This document shows, piece after piece, positions 26,525-35,391 of a DNA stretch of 64,000 nt (position 1 is the first letter of the stretch; each line of letters begins with the position of its first letter). The notes below the pieces were generated by a model. It was not told the origin of the DNA and made no database searches. It worked only from the letters and a program-made list of their open reading frames with translations. The stretch is from contig CAZFGV010000008.1 in NCBI GenBank assembly GCA_964518705.1, forward strand, positions 1-64,000, given 5' to 3'. The position numbers were made by a program, and so were the translations under genes. The stretch is from CAG-873 sp964518705. GTDB lineage: Bacteria > Bacteroidota > Bacteroidia > Bacteroidales > Muribaculaceae.

Positions 26525-27037
26525 TCACCTTACACAAACCTTAGTGGCTGTGCTATCAGAGTATTTTACTACATATACACCACTCTTCACTTGATCAAGA
26601 TCAACTACTTGACCTGTAATTGAATATTATGCTACCGGAGTTTTTGCTTCAGCATCACCGACAACTCCTTCAATACCCGAATGTTCGCTCACTGCAAACA
26701 CTTTCTGCACACCGGGAGCCGAAATTGTCAATTCGCCATCCCAGCCTTCAAAACTCTCATGCAACGACACTCCTTCAGCCAAGCCTGCTCGTGATGCGTG
26801 TACTTTCTTCGGAGCTGACGGCAAGGTGCTTTGCAGCGGAGTTGTTACTCCTTGTACGGATTGATTTGCTATGGCCTTAATAGTGCGTTTATTTTGTGCC
26901 ATCGAAGCTGTTTTAATATTAGCTTCGCGGAGGAGGTGTTGACAGTTATCTACATGCATCGGCGACATCTGTGGTGCAACGCCAAACATCGATAGACATA
27001 CAGCCATCGACGCACACAAGGCAATAGCTTTCTTCAT
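26525..27037 (-). pseudogene. Nonsense-interrupted secreted protein with type IX-like tail
   Basis: ATG at 27037 opens 136 codons: signal peptide (about 1-20), a propeptide-like stretch, then SLHESFEGWDG, which resembles the start of a choice-of-anchor/cleaved-adhesin domain. That domain is missing; the sequence passes directly into ISAPGVQKVFAVSE and stops at TAA (26629-26627). In the same frame the 33 codons after the stop (26626-26528) encode YSITGQVVDLDQ, SGVYVVKY and TKVCVR, a typical C-terminal sorting tail, then TGA. So an internal deletion and a nonsense codon seem to have reduced a larger gene. It still has a perfect promoter. A short expressed protein is possible. Confidence 0.7.
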
Positions 27038-27380
27038 GTGCTTGATTATTAATGGATTCTATTTGTCTTAATGCTAATTTTTGCCTTAAGACACTTCTCT
27101 TTAATTATACCCTTTACAAAAATATAAATCTGAAATAGACTCTACTATTAGCCTACATGCTAGAAAATTCACTAACATGACGCAAAATTAATAACAAGAC
27201 TTATAATATCCAAATGTTTTGCTATTTAATTTTATATTTTAATACACTTTTATCACTTTGAAACCCCACACACTACCACGCAGTTTATTAAATTCACATT
27301 TTCCTTTCACTTTGATATATAAAAATTGCGTAAAAATTCGCATCACGAACTTTCACGCAACTTTATATGTCTACAATATA
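27038..27380. other. AT-rich intergenic region
   Basis: No coding sequence is apparent. It holds the promoter at 27183-27214 and a leader of about 140 nt for the broken gene; the rest, up to the symporter stop at 27381, shows no terminator or repeat that I can support. Confidence 0.5.
27183..27214 (-). promoter_or_regulatory. Promoter of the broken secreted-protein gene
   Basis: Minus-strand TTTG (27214-27211), 20-base spacer, TAATTTTG (27190-27183). Exact consensus. Confidence 0.8.
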
Positions 27381-28565
27381 TTACTGCTCTGCTGACGCTT
27401 TTTTTCCAAAGAAACGATCCACTATTTGAGCAATAGCGCCATCGCCGGTGATATTACAAGCCGTTCCAAAACTATCCATAGCAATATAAAGCGCAATCAT
27501 CAGTGCATTATCAGCTTCAGAAAAGCCAAGTATCGACGATAATATTCCCAACGACGCCATTATTGCACCCCCCGGAACGCCAGGAGCGGCGATTATCGTT
27601 ATCGCCAACATTGCTATAAAGCCGGCAAACATTGCTGCATCAAATGGCATACCTTGAACTAACATCAACGCTACCGCACACGCAACTATCTTAAGTGTCG
27701 AACCTGACATATGAATCGTTGCACATAATGGTATAACAAACCCTGCCACTTCTCGACTCACACCCATCTTTATTGTTCGCTCGATTGTTACAGGTATCGT
27801 TGCCGCTGAAGATTGTGTCCCCAACGCTGTCACATAAGCCGGCATCATCGTGAGCAAGGACTTTAACGGATTGAATCCCGAAAAGAACGATGCCACTACA
27901 TATTGCAACACTAATACTAATACATGCAGCACAAAGATTACTCCAATAATTTTAATAAATGTCAGCAACACGGGTGCTACGGCTCCTTCTAGTGTCATCG
28001 ACAAGAAGATACCGAAAATATAAATCGGTAGCAGCGGCACTATCAGTTTATTAATCAACAACGTAATAATGTTCTTAAAGCCTTCCAACACCGAACGTAA
28101 CGACGCCGTTCCATCTGGTAAAACAGCGCAACCGAAACCAAGCACAAACGAAAGCACCAACGATGCGGTTATATCCATCAACGGCACTATAGGTATGGTA
28201 AAAAACGGCGTCGGAGTTGCGTTAGAGGCTCCAACGTCAGTAAATGACGTGCCGGCAGTGAGCATCGGAAAAACTGCATTCGACACTCCATACGACAACA
28301 TTCCGACACTAAATGTCATAACATAAGCTATCGCCACCGTCAAGCCTAGCATCGCTCCTGCGCGACGACCGGTGTCTGCTATCGCCGGTGCAACAAAACC
28401 TACTATCAATAGTGGTATGGTAAAATTCAGCAACGATGAAAACAAGCTATTAAATGTTGCCGCAATTCGGCACGCCCAGGTTGGAAAAATATATGCCGAG
28501 GCTATACCTAAGAAAATAGCTATAACGATTCGACCTAATAGGCCGATGTGAATTTGTCGTTTCAT
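27381..28565 (-). CDS. Dicarboxylate/amino acid:cation symporter (DAACS family)
   Basis: A 394-residue inner-membrane Na+- or H+-coupled carrier for acidic or small amino acids or dicarboxylates. About eight helices plus two re-entrant hairpins are suggested; the first hairpin carries the serine-rich TQSSAATIPVTIE and the substrate region has GSTLKI, AAPGVPGGAIMA and a final DSFGTACNITGDGAIAQIVD. The missing canonical NMDG (here ICATIHMSG) suggests an SstT- or glutamate-distant subtype. It begins 23 bases after tatC and may be co-transcribed with tatA-tatC. Substrate not assignable by eye. Confidence 0.85.
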   Translation of the reverse strand: MKRQIHIGLLGRIVIAIFLGIASAYIFPTWACRIAATFNSLFSSLLNFTIPLLIVGFVAPAIADTGRRAGAMLGLTVAIAYVMTFSVGMLSYGVSNAVFPMLTAGTSFTDVGASNATPTPFFTIPIVPLMDITASLVLSFVLGFGCAVLPDGTASLRSVLEGFKNIITLLINKLIVPLLPIYIFGIFLSMTLEGAVAPVLLTFIKIIGVIFVLHVLVLVLQYVVASFFSGFNPLKSLLTMMPAYVTALGTQSSAATIPVTIERTIKMGVSREVAGFVIPLCATIHMSGSTLKIVACAVALMLVQGMPFDAAMFAGFIAMLAITIIAAPGVPGGAIMASLGILSSILGFSEADNALMIALYIAMDSFGTACNITGDGAIAQIVDRFFGKKASAEQ

Positions 28566-28588
28566 GGTTAGATGGTTTTAAAGTAAAA

Positions 28589-29407
28589 CTAATTTTCTGT
28601 ATCGTCGGTTTCCGGAATCTCTACAGGCACTAAGCGAGCACTAAGTTCCCACAACGCATAGATGGGCAAGAACACCACCATCAACGTAAACGGGTCGCCG
28701 GTAGGAGTTATCAACGCTGACAATATCAACAACACCATTACAGCGTGGCGGCGATATGTACTAAAGAATGACCGATGTAATATGCCGGCTTTACCTAAAA
28801 ACCAAGCCACCAAGGGCAATTCAAACACCGCACCCATCATTAGCAACAGCGTAAAAAAATTGTCCATATAAGAATCTAGCGACACTATCGGACGAATTGC
28901 CGCTGACAGCTGATAATCTGCCAAAAAACGCACACACAACGGAAACACAAGAAAATATCCCGTTGCCACGCCTAAATAAAACATCGAATTGCCAAACAAA
29001 AAGGCACGACGGATACCGCGGCGTTCATGCTCATATAGCGCAGGGGCGATAAAACCCCACAATATATATAATATAATAGGAAAACCGACGATAATAGCCG
29101 TCCAACACGCCGCTGAAAAATGAACAAAAATCTGCGACGCCAATTCAAGACTAACTATATCTACAGTAAAATCTGCCGGTGTCGGGGCTATGCCGACAAG
29201 GCTACCTATTTTATCAAACAGACGATAAGTAATAAAATCACCGGAGCAACACCCCATTATAACATTGTCAAACACCCACGGCATAGCGGCGAAAGCTCCT
29301 ACACCTAATAATATAACAACAACAGCCACACGCAGCAGCACACTGCGCAAGGCATCAACATGATCCCAAAAGCCCATGCTTTCGGGGGTTACATTATTGT
29401 TTGACAC
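28589..29407 (-). CDS. tatC: Twin-arginine translocase subunit TatC
   Basis: A 272-residue, six-helix core of the Tat export channel that reads twin-arginine signals. The early WDHVDALRSVLLRVAVVV replaces the classic HLxELRxRL motif, and FIAPALYEHERR, with ELPLVAWFLGKAGI and LSALITPTGDPFTL, follow the family. The start codon is GTG (29407-29405), ten bases past tatA. Tat substrates in this organism would include cofactor-carrying secreted enzymes; none is in the window. Confidence 0.93.
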   Translation of the reverse strand: MSNNNVTPESMGFWDHVDALRSVLLRVAVVVILLGVGAFAAMPWVFDNVIMGCCSGDFITYRLFDKIGSLVGIAPTPADFTVDIVSLELASQIFVHFSAACWTAIIVGFPIILYILWGFIAPALYEHERRGIRRAFLFGNSMFYLGVATGYFLVFPLCVRFLADYQLSAAIRPIVSLDSYMDNFFTLLLMMGAVFELPLVAWFLGKAGILHRSFFSTYRRHAVMVLLILSALITPTGDPFTLMVVFLPIYALWELSARLVPVEIPETDDTEN

Positions 29408-29417
29408 GCCGAGCTAA

Positions 29418-29660
29418 TTAAGCTTTAGGTTCGTCTGATGGCTTGTCGTCCGACTTCTTATCATTGTCCAACGGACGTGTCATCTCATCGCGAGCTTCCT
29501 CCATTCCCTTGCGGAACGAATGGATACCTTTGCCTAAACCGCGCATGAGTTCCGGTATCTTCTTTCCGCCAAAGAGCAATAAAAATACTAAGAAGATGAT
29601 CAGCCACTCCCAGCCGCGTAAGTTTCCTAAAAATAGTGGAATTAGAATGATATTTACCAT
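29418..29660 (-). CDS. tatA: Twin-arginine translocase subunit TatA/E
   Basis: An 80-residue pore-forming Tat component: one membrane helix (about 14-31, WEWLIIFLVFLLLFGGKKIP) with the conserved FGGKKIPELMRGLGKG hinge and amphipathic helix, then a charged soluble tail. First gene of tatA-tatC, divergent from fabD. There is no separate tatB, as is usual in Bacteroidetes. Confidence 0.94.
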   Translation of the reverse strand: MVNIILIPLFLGNLRGWEWLIIFLVFLLLFGGKKIPELMRGLGKGIHSFRKGMEEARDEMTRPLDNDKKSDDKPSDEPKA

Positions 29661-29720
29661 AGATTATGCGTATCTGATTACTTTTGAGCGTAAAATTACG
29701 GAAATTTATCCGAAATTCAT

Positions 29721-29728
29721 TAACTTTG
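29721..29728 (+). promoter_or_regulatory. -7 promoter box for fabD
   Basis: TAACTTTG, 32 bases before the fabD ATG. No TTTG at the -33 spacing. Confidence 0.5.
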
Positions 29729-29760
29729 CACACAAATTTAAGACAAATTACACAGAAATA

Positions 29761-30639
29761 ATGAAAGCATACGTTTTCCCCGGTCAGGGTGCGCAGTTTG
29801 TCGGAATGGGCAAAGACCTCTACGACAACAACCAAGAAGCACACGACCTTTTTGAAAAAGCTAACGAAATTCTCGGTTTCCGTATCAGCGACCTCATGTT
29901 TGCAGGTACTGACGAAGATCTCCGTCAAACTTCGGTAACTCAACCCGCAATCTTCATACACAGCGTTATCCTCGCCAAGAGCCTCGGTGCTGACTTCAAG
30001 CCCGAAATGGTTGCAGGTCACTCTCTCGGTGAATTCTCAGCTCTCACCGCTGCCGGTGCTCTTTCTTTCGAAGACGGTCTCCGTCTCGTTGCCGCCCGTG
30101 CTAAAGCTATGCAGAAAGCTTGCGAACAAATCGAAGGCACTATGGCTGCTGTTATCGCTCTCCCCGACGCTACTGTTGAAGAAATCTGCGGAAACATCGA
30201 AGGCGTTGTCGTTTGCGCTAACTACAACTGCCCCGGTCAGCTCGTTATCTCAGGTGAAGTTGCTGCTATCGACGCTGCTTGCGAAGCTCTCAAAGCTGCT
30301 GGTGCCAAACGTGCACTCAAACTCAAAGTCGGTGGCGCTTTCCACTCTCCGTTGATGGAACCCGCTCGTGCCGAACTCGCTGCTGCTATCGCCGCTACTG
30401 AAATCCACGAGCCCATCTGCCCCGTTTACCAAAACGTTGACGCGCTCGCTCACACAGACCCCGCTGAAATCAAAGCTAACCTCGTAGCTCAACTCACTGC
30501 TCCCGTGCGCTGGACTCAATCTGTTCGCAACATGGTAGCTGCCGGTGCTGACGACTTCACCGAACTCGGCCCGGGTAAAGTTCTCCAAGGTCTCGTTTCT
30601 AAAATCGAACCTTCGGTTGCCGTTGCAGGTTTGCAATAA
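29761..30639 (+). CDS. fabD: Malonyl-CoA:acyl carrier protein transacylase
   Basis: A 292-residue enzyme loading malonyl groups on ACP for fatty acid synthesis. PGQGAQFVGMGKDLYD opens it; the catalytic Ser88 is in VAGHSLGEFSALTAAGA, the CoA/ACP arginine in ARAKAM, and the second catalytic histidine in GGAFHSPLM near 198. I start at ATG 29761 because the N-terminus MKAYVFPGQG is exactly canonical and the open frame upstream contains the promoter. Codon choice is strongly biased toward C/T endings, in keeping with high expression. Own terminator. Confidence 0.96.
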   Translation: MKAYVFPGQGAQFVGMGKDLYDNNQEAHDLFEKANEILGFRISDLMFAGTDEDLRQTSVTQPAIFIHSVILAKSLGADFKPEMVAGHSLGEFSALTAAGALSFEDGLRLVAARAKAMQKACEQIEGTMAAVIALPDATVEEICGNIEGVVVCANYNCPGQLVISGEVAAIDAACEALKAAGAKRALKLKVGGAFHSPLMEPARAELAAAIAATEIHEPICPVYQNVDALAHTDPAEIKANLVAQLTAPVRWTQSVRNMVAAGADDFTELGPGKVLQGLVSKIEPSVAVAGLQ

Positions 30640-30663
30640 TTCGCAAATTCTCCAATAATTGAT

Positions 30664-30689
30664 AAAGGACGCCAAGTGCGTCCTTTTTT
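30664..30689 (+). terminator. Terminator of fabD
   Basis: AAAGGACGC (30664-30672) pairs with GCGTCCTTT (30678-30686), loop CAAGT, T-run to 30689. Confidence 0.9.
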
Positions 30690-30815
30690 AGTATTCAACC
30701 CTAGACAACAAAACAATACGACATTTTGAGTTACATTTTGCAACCAAATTCAACTCGAATACTAAATTTTAACAAACCTTACAACTTTAGCAAGCTCATT
30801 CTAACAATTAATGTA

Positions 30816-30823
30816 TAACTTTG
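30816..30823 (+). promoter_or_regulatory. -7 promoter box for ilvE
   Basis: TAACTTTG, 26 bases before the ilvE ATG; the -33 element is not clear. Confidence 0.55.
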
Positions 30824-30849
30824 CGGAAGTATAACAAAAACTTCACAAC

Positions 30850-31872
30850 ATGGACAACCAAATCGACTGGGGCAATCTCCCCTTCGGCTACTTTCCCACA
30901 GACTGCAACATACGCTGCTACTTCCGCAACGGCGAGTGGGGGCCCATCGAAGTATCGCACTCAGAAACAATCAACATCCACATGGCCGCAACAGCGCTTC
31001 ACTACGGCCAGGAACTTTTCGAAGGATTGAAAGCCTTCCGTGGCGCTGACGGCAAAATCCGTATTTTCAGACTCGAAGAAAACGCTAAACGCATTCGCGA
31101 ATCGGCAAAAGGTATCCTAATGGAGCCAATCCCCGAAGACCTTTTCCGCGAAATGTGCGTTCAAGCCGTTAAACTTAACGAACGCTTCATCCCTCCTTAC
31201 GGCAGCGGTGCATCTCTATACATTCGCCCGCTTGAAATAGGTATGTCTCCACGCGTTGGCGTTAAAGAAGCCGACGAATACCTTTTCCTTATCTTGGTAA
31301 CTCCCGTTGGTCCATACTTCAAAGGCGGATTCAAAAACACCAACATCTGCATCATGCGCGAATTCGACCGCGTTGCTCCGCGTGGAACTGGTCGATGGAA
31401 AGTTGGTGGCAACTACGCCGCTTCTCTCGCCGCCGGACACAAAGCTCACGAAATGGGATACTCTGCGGTACTTTTCCTTGACCCCAAAGAGAAAAAATAC
31501 CTCGACGAATGTGGTCCCGCAAACTTCTACGCCATAAAAGACGGCAAATACATCACTCCACAAAGCGACTCTATCTTGCCTTCTATCACAAACATGTGCC
31601 TTCAGCAACTCGCTAAAGACATGGGCCTCGAAGTTGAATGTCGTCACATAACCGTTGACGAACTCGACGAAGTTAGCGAAGCAGGAGCTTGCGGCACAGC
31701 GGCCGTTTGCTCTCCTATCGGCGAAATCGACGACATCGACACCGGCAAAAAATACATCATCAGCAAAGACGGCAAACCCGGACCTATCACCACCGAATTC
31801 GTACGCCGACTTGAAGCTATTCGTCATGGTGAAGAACCGGACATCCACGGATGGAACCTTATCGTCGAATAA
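30850..31872 (+). CDS. ilvE: Branched-chain amino acid aminotransferase
   Basis: A 340-residue fold-type IV PLP aminotransferase for leucine, isoleucine and valine. PLP Lys184 lies in GRWKVGGNYAASL; ALHYGQELFEGLKAFR, YIRPLEIGMSP, LDECGPANFY and EAGACGTAAVCSPIG are conserved substrate and phosphate sites, closer to the longer (mammal-like) IlvE group. Full length. The HD gene overlaps its end by 22 bases, so the two are probably co-transcribed. Confidence 0.95.
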   Translation: MDNQIDWGNLPFGYFPTDCNIRCYFRNGEWGPIEVSHSETINIHMAATALHYGQELFEGLKAFRGADGKIRIFRLEENAKRIRESAKGILMEPIPEDLFREMCVQAVKLNERFIPPYGSGASLYIRPLEIGMSPRVGVKEADEYLFLILVTPVGPYFKGGFKNTNICIMREFDRVAPRGTGRWKVGGNYAASLAAGHKAHEMGYSAVLFLDPKEKKYLDECGPANFYAIKDGKYITPQSDSILPSITNMCLQQLAKDMGLEVECRHITVDELDEVSEAGACGTAAVCSPIGEIDDIDTGKKYIISKDGKPGPITTEFVRRLEAIRHGEEPDIHGWNLIVE

Positions 31873-32429
31873 TACCCGATTGGCAAGCTATCATCGACAG
31901 CGCATATCCGCTTGACCGTCCCGTGCGAGAAATCTTACTTCGCCACAGCCACCAAGTTGCAGACCTGGCTATAGCTTTGGCTAAACGAAAAGGTTTCGAA
32001 CACGACCCCAAACAAATAGAAGCTGCCGCAATGCTACACGACATTGGCATCATTCACACCAATGCCCCGGGCATTGACTGTCACGGCGACGCTCCTTATA
32101 TTTGCCACGGGATGATAGGTGCCGACATGCTTAGAGGGTTAGGCTTAAATGAAATGTACCCACGAGTATGCGAACGTCACACTGGCGCCGGTTTCACTCA
32201 AGCCGAAGTTAAACATTTCGGCTTGCCAATTCCACCGGAACGCTCAGCTACTCCGAGGACACTTATTGAAATGCTCATTTGCTACGCCGACTGCTTCTTC
32301 AGCAAAAGCAACGGTTTCAAACAAAAAACCGTTGCCGAACTGCAAGACAAATTCAAAAGCTACAGCGAATTGCAACTACAAAAATTCAACCGAATGCTTG
32401 AACGCTTCGGTGATCCTGCAGACCTCTAA
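31851..32429 (+). CDS. HD-domain phosphohydrolase (HDIG type)
   Basis: A 192-residue metal-dependent hydrolase. Metal ligands are visible as His34 (LLRHSHQVADLA), the HD pair at 63-64 in AAMLHDIGIIH, and later histidines in YICHGMIGADMLRGLGL and VCERHTGAGF. Related small HDIG proteins occur widely in Bacteroidetes; substrates may be nucleotides or phosphomonoesters, but this cannot be told here. It begins inside the last 22 bases of ilvE in another frame; the start at ATG 31851 is the first available and gives a natural N-terminus. Ends at a strong terminator. Confidence 0.85.
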   Translation: MEPYRRIIPDWQAIIDSAYPLDRPVREILLRHSHQVADLAIALAKRKGFEHDPKQIEAAAMLHDIGIIHTNAPGIDCHGDAPYICHGMIGADMLRGLGLNEMYPRVCERHTGAGFTQAEVKHFGLPIPPERSATPRTLIEMLICYADCFFSKSNGFKQKTVAELQDKFKSYSELQLQKFNRMLERFGDPADL

Positions 32430-32446
32430 TTTTACCACAATACAAC

Positions 32447-32477
32447 AAACGCCCCTCCTTTGGGGCGTTTATTTTTT
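32447..32477 (+). terminator. Terminator of ilvE-HD
   Basis: AAACGCCCC (32447-32455) pairs with GGGGCGTTT (32462-32470), then ATTTTTT. Confidence 0.9.
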
Positions 32478-32535
32478 CCAAAAATACCAATTTACACCAT
32501 TTAAACGTTAATTTATCAAATAAAAGCACACAAAA

Positions 32536-32567
32536 TTTGCACAACTCAAAAGAAATGCGTAACTTTG
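32536..32567 (+). promoter_or_regulatory. Promoter of tRNA-Pro
   Basis: TTTG (32536-32539), 20-base spacer, TAACTTTG (32560-32567). Exact consensus. Confidence 0.88.
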
Positions 32568-32584
32568 CATCGCTTTTCAAAAGA

Positions 32585-32658
32585 CGGGGTGTAGCTCAGT
32601 TGGTTAGAGTACGCGTCTGGGGGGCGTGAGGTCGCTAGTTCGAGTCTAGTCACCCCGA
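32585..32658 (+). tRNA. tRNA-Pro (anticodon GGG)
   Basis: Cloverleaf: acceptor CGGGGTG with CACCCCG, D stem GCTC/GAGT, anticodon stem CGCGT/GCGTG, loop CTGGGGG with anticodon GGG at 32619-32621, T stem CTAG type with TTCGAGT loop. C1:G72 start is typical of bacterial tRNA-Pro. CCA is not encoded. Followed by its own terminator. Confidence 0.93.
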
Positions 32659-32670
32659 CTAATAAAAGCA

Positions 32671-32700
32671 AAACCGAAAGCAAATGCTTTCGGTTTTTTT
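32671..32700 (+). terminator. Terminator of tRNA-Pro
   Basis: AAACCGAAAGC (32671-32681) pairs with GCTTTCGGTTT (32686-32696), then T to 32700. The following 32701-32936 shows nothing that I can support. Confidence 0.9.
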
Positions 32701-32936
32701 CGTATATATACCCCTCCTCCATATCACAAAACAAGCCTACAACATATAGCACTATTGTAAACTTTGACACTCCGGTTAAAATCCCAAAGCCAACGCTCTA
32801 GCACTCTGAAAATAACGCTCTGCCTCTCTAGCTAAAATTCCTCGAGAAAAGACTCCTCATGCAATTGCGAAATCATTAACAGTAACGGAGAAAATCAAAC
32901 ACACCAAAGATAGACGGCAAAAATACCGACAGTAGA

Positions 32937-32968
32937 TTTGCAAATACGAGCCGGATAGGTTAATTTTG
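32937..32968 (+). promoter_or_regulatory. Promoter of the methyltransferase-radA pair
   Basis: TTTG (32937-32940), 20-base spacer, TAATTTTG (32961-32968). Exact consensus; it overlaps the upstream TTG start of the open frame and so supports ATG 32987. Confidence 0.85.
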
Positions 32969-32986
32969 CAACATAAAAGAATAGCA

Positions 32987-33772
32987 ATGGAGACAAACAA
33001 AGCATATCAACTATATGTGCCAACACGTCGGCAACTAAAAGAATTCTCACAACTCGACGACGCCCGTCGCAGACGCGAAAGCGGCATCTTCGTTGCCGAA
33101 GGTAGCAAATGCGTGCTCGAGCTCATAGAAGCGTTCCGCTGTCGTTTTCTTTTTGCACGACAAGAATGGCTCGACGAACATGTAGCTGATATAGCTCATG
33201 CCGACATCGACACCATTTCTCCCGCCAACGGTGAACTTATGCGAGAATTAACACGCCTCCCCTCTGCGCCTCCTGTCATTGCTTTCTTTGAACAGCGTCA
33301 GCATCCTTTCACTCTCGATACCAACGAATTAACCGTCGCCCTCGATCGTGTCCAAGACCCCGGAAACCTTGGCACAATCATACGTTGCTGCGACTGGTTC
33401 GGCGTTCGTAGAATCGTAGCATCTTCCGACACCGTTGACTGCTACAACCCCAAAGCCGTACAAGCCACCATGGGCGCACTCGCTCGCGTCGAAATAGCAT
33501 ACGGAGACCTTGCCTCTCTACTTAGCAACACCTCAATTCCCGTCTACGGCACCTTCCTCGATGGTGACAATATATATCGCACACCACTGACTACCAACGG
33601 CGTCCTCGTTCTCGGAAACGAAGGTAGCGGCATCGGTAGCGCTATCGAAGCGACAGTAACACACCGTCTGTTCATCCCGCCCTACCCTGCAGACAGAAGC
33701 CACGTCGAAAGCCTTAACGTTGGCATGGCTGCCGCTATTGCTCTTTCTCATTTCCGCGCTAACAATGGCTAA
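32987..33772 (+). CDS. TrmH/SpoU-family RNA 2'-O-ribose methyltransferase
   Basis: A 261-residue SPOUT enzyme that methylates a ribose in rRNA or tRNA with SAM. An N-terminal substrate-binding domain (about 10-90, with RRRRESGIFVAEGSKCVLEL) is followed by the knotted domain with motif 1 RVQDPGNLGTIIRC, motif 2 VLVLGNEGSGIGSAI, and motif 3 HVESLNVGMAAAIALSHF. Target nucleotide unknown; RlmB- or TsnR-like. It overlaps radA by eight bases, so translation is probably coupled. Confidence 0.9.
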   Translation: METNKAYQLYVPTRRQLKEFSQLDDARRRRESGIFVAEGSKCVLELIEAFRCRFLFARQEWLDEHVADIAHADIDTISPANGELMRELTRLPSAPPVIAFFEQRQHPFTLDTNELTVALDRVQDPGNLGTIIRCCDWFGVRRIVASSDTVDCYNPKAVQATMGALARVEIAYGDLASLLSNTSIPVYGTFLDGDNIYRTPLTTNGVLVLGNEGSGIGSAIEATVTHRLFIPPYPADRSHVESLNVGMAAAIALSHFRANNG

Positions 33773-35135
33773 AAAGACTGTAAAGACAATGTGGTTCTGC
33801 ACCTCTTGCGGTGCCGACTCTCCTAAATGGACAGGACGTTGCCCTGCTTGCGGGCAATGGAACACGATGGTTGAAGAAAAAGTAGCACCATCGACAAACA
33901 TAGCCATCGGCAACGGCGGCAGTCGTCGCAAAGGCACGCCTCGCGCTGTCAACGACATCGAAACAATTGAAGAATCTCGCATACATATGCCCTCCGAAGA
34001 ATTCAACCGCGTTCTCGGAGGCGGACTTGTGCGCGGATCCATAGTACTTATCGGTGGCGAACCGGGCATAGGCAAGAGTACTCTCGTGCTACAAAACCTC
34101 CTCGCCATCCGTAACAAACGTATACTATACGTCTCCGGCGAAGAAAGTGCTTCTCAGCTTAAGCTCCGTGCCGATAGAATCGGGCGTGGTAGCGACAACT
34201 GCTTCATAGTGTGCGAGACATCGCTCGAAAACATCTTCAGCCACATCGAAGAATTCACTCCCGAAATTCTCGTTGTCGACTCAATCCAAACCATCGCCAC
34301 CGAAACCCTCGACTCATCAGCCGGTAGTGTCGGGCAAGTGCGCGAATGTGCTGCCGCTCTCCAAAAATATGCCAAAGAAAGCGGTGTTCCCGTCCTTCTC
34401 ATCGGACACATAAACAAAGAAGGCACCCTCGCCGGCCCGAAAGTGCTCGAACATCTTGTCGACGCCGTGCTACAATTCGAAGGCGACCGACAGTATATGT
34501 ACCGCCTCCTCCGAGCCATCAAAAACCGCTTTGGCAGCACATCTGAGATAGGCATTTACGAAATGTGCCAACGCGGTTTGCGCGAAGTGACAAACCCGTC
34601 AGAAATGCTGCTAAGCCATAGCGAAGAAGAAATGTCCGGCGTCGCCGTTGGAGTAACTCTCGAAGGCATCCGCCCCTTCCTCATAGAAATACAAGCCCTT
34701 GTCAGCACTGCCGCTTACGGCACGCCACAACGCTCTGTTACAGGCTTTGACAGCAAACGAACAAATATGCTCCTCGCAGTCCTCGAAAAGCGTGTTGGTT
34801 TCAAATTAGGCGCTAAAGACGTGTTCCTAAACATCGCCGGCGGACTAAAAGTTAGCGACCCCGCACTCGACCTGCCGGTAATAGCCGCTATCCTTTCCAG
34901 CAACGTCGACGTCGCTATCCCTCGTGGTTGGTGCATGGCTGGCGAAATAGGGCTAACAGGCGAAATACGTCCCGTAACTCGAATGGAACAACGAATCCTT
35001 GAAGCCGAAAAACTCGGTATGACTGACATCATTATCCCCGCCGGAAACATAAAAGGCTTCGACACATCAAAGCTCACAATACGTCTCCACGAAGTATCAA
35101 AAGTGGCAGATGCATTCCGTGTTCTTTTCAGCTAA
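33765..35135 (+). CDS. radA: DNA repair protein RadA (Sms)
   Basis: A 456-residue RecA-related branch-migration helicase acting in recombination. An N-terminal zinc finger uses Cys12, 15, 26 and 29 (CTSCGADSPKWTGRCPACG); Walker A is GGEPGIGKSTL, followed by VLVVDSIQT-like Walker B and the RadA motif KNRFGSTSEIG. A Lon-like C-terminal domain follows (about 285-456, GVTLEGIRPFLIEIQALVS). I start at ATG 33765 because it gives the natural zinc-finger N-terminus; a longer frame from 33720 lies inside the methyltransferase gene. Confidence 0.96.
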   Translation: MAKKTVKTMWFCTSCGADSPKWTGRCPACGQWNTMVEEKVAPSTNIAIGNGGSRRKGTPRAVNDIETIEESRIHMPSEEFNRVLGGGLVRGSIVLIGGEPGIGKSTLVLQNLLAIRNKRILYVSGEESASQLKLRADRIGRGSDNCFIVCETSLENIFSHIEEFTPEILVVDSIQTIATETLDSSAGSVGQVRECAAALQKYAKESGVPVLLIGHINKEGTLAGPKVLEHLVDAVLQFEGDRQYMYRLLRAIKNRFGSTSEIGIYEMCQRGLREVTNPSEMLLSHSEEEMSGVAVGVTLEGIRPFLIEIQALVSTAAYGTPQRSVTGFDSKRTNMLLAVLEKRVGFKLGAKDVFLNIAGGLKVSDPALDLPVIAAILSSNVDVAIPRGWCMAGEIGLTGEIRPVTRMEQRILEAEKLGMTDIIIPAGNIKGFDTSKLTIRLHEVSKVADAFRVLFS

Positions 35136-35140
35136 AAAAA

Positions 35141-35269
35141 TCAGACTATTATCCTAACAACTATGTAAGGGTCCAACAGTCTTGCCACATCAGTATTGCC
35201 GGTAAAATCGGCAACTAAGCCAATAAATAAAATCAAAAACAGCGTCGCGTTTACCATCCTATGGCTCAT
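35141..35269 (-). CDS. Possible 42-residue hydrophobic small protein
   Basis: From ATG 35269 to TGA 35141-35143. It would have one hydrophobic stretch (about 8-20, ATLFLILFIGLVA) and a second weaker one at the end (PYIVVRIIV). It lies in the otherwise empty 256 bases between radA and the next gene. No promoter or ribosome site is recognised and no family is known to me, so this is only a candidate. Confidence 0.25.
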   Translation of the reverse strand: MSHRMVNATLFLILFIGLVADFTGNTDVARLLDPYIVVRIIV

Positions 35270-35391
35270 ACAATCAATAAAACACACTAGGGAAATCGAT
35301 ATTTAAGAACATATCAGTAAATCAACAACGCAACGCCCTTTATTAGCAGCCCATTCCTCGGATAAAACACTTTATCATATACCTAGTTATC

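Noticed and set aside
32546..32770. Minus-strand frame over tRNA-Pro and its terminator
   Set aside because: It reads through the antisense of a clear tRNA and both of its regulatory hairpins.
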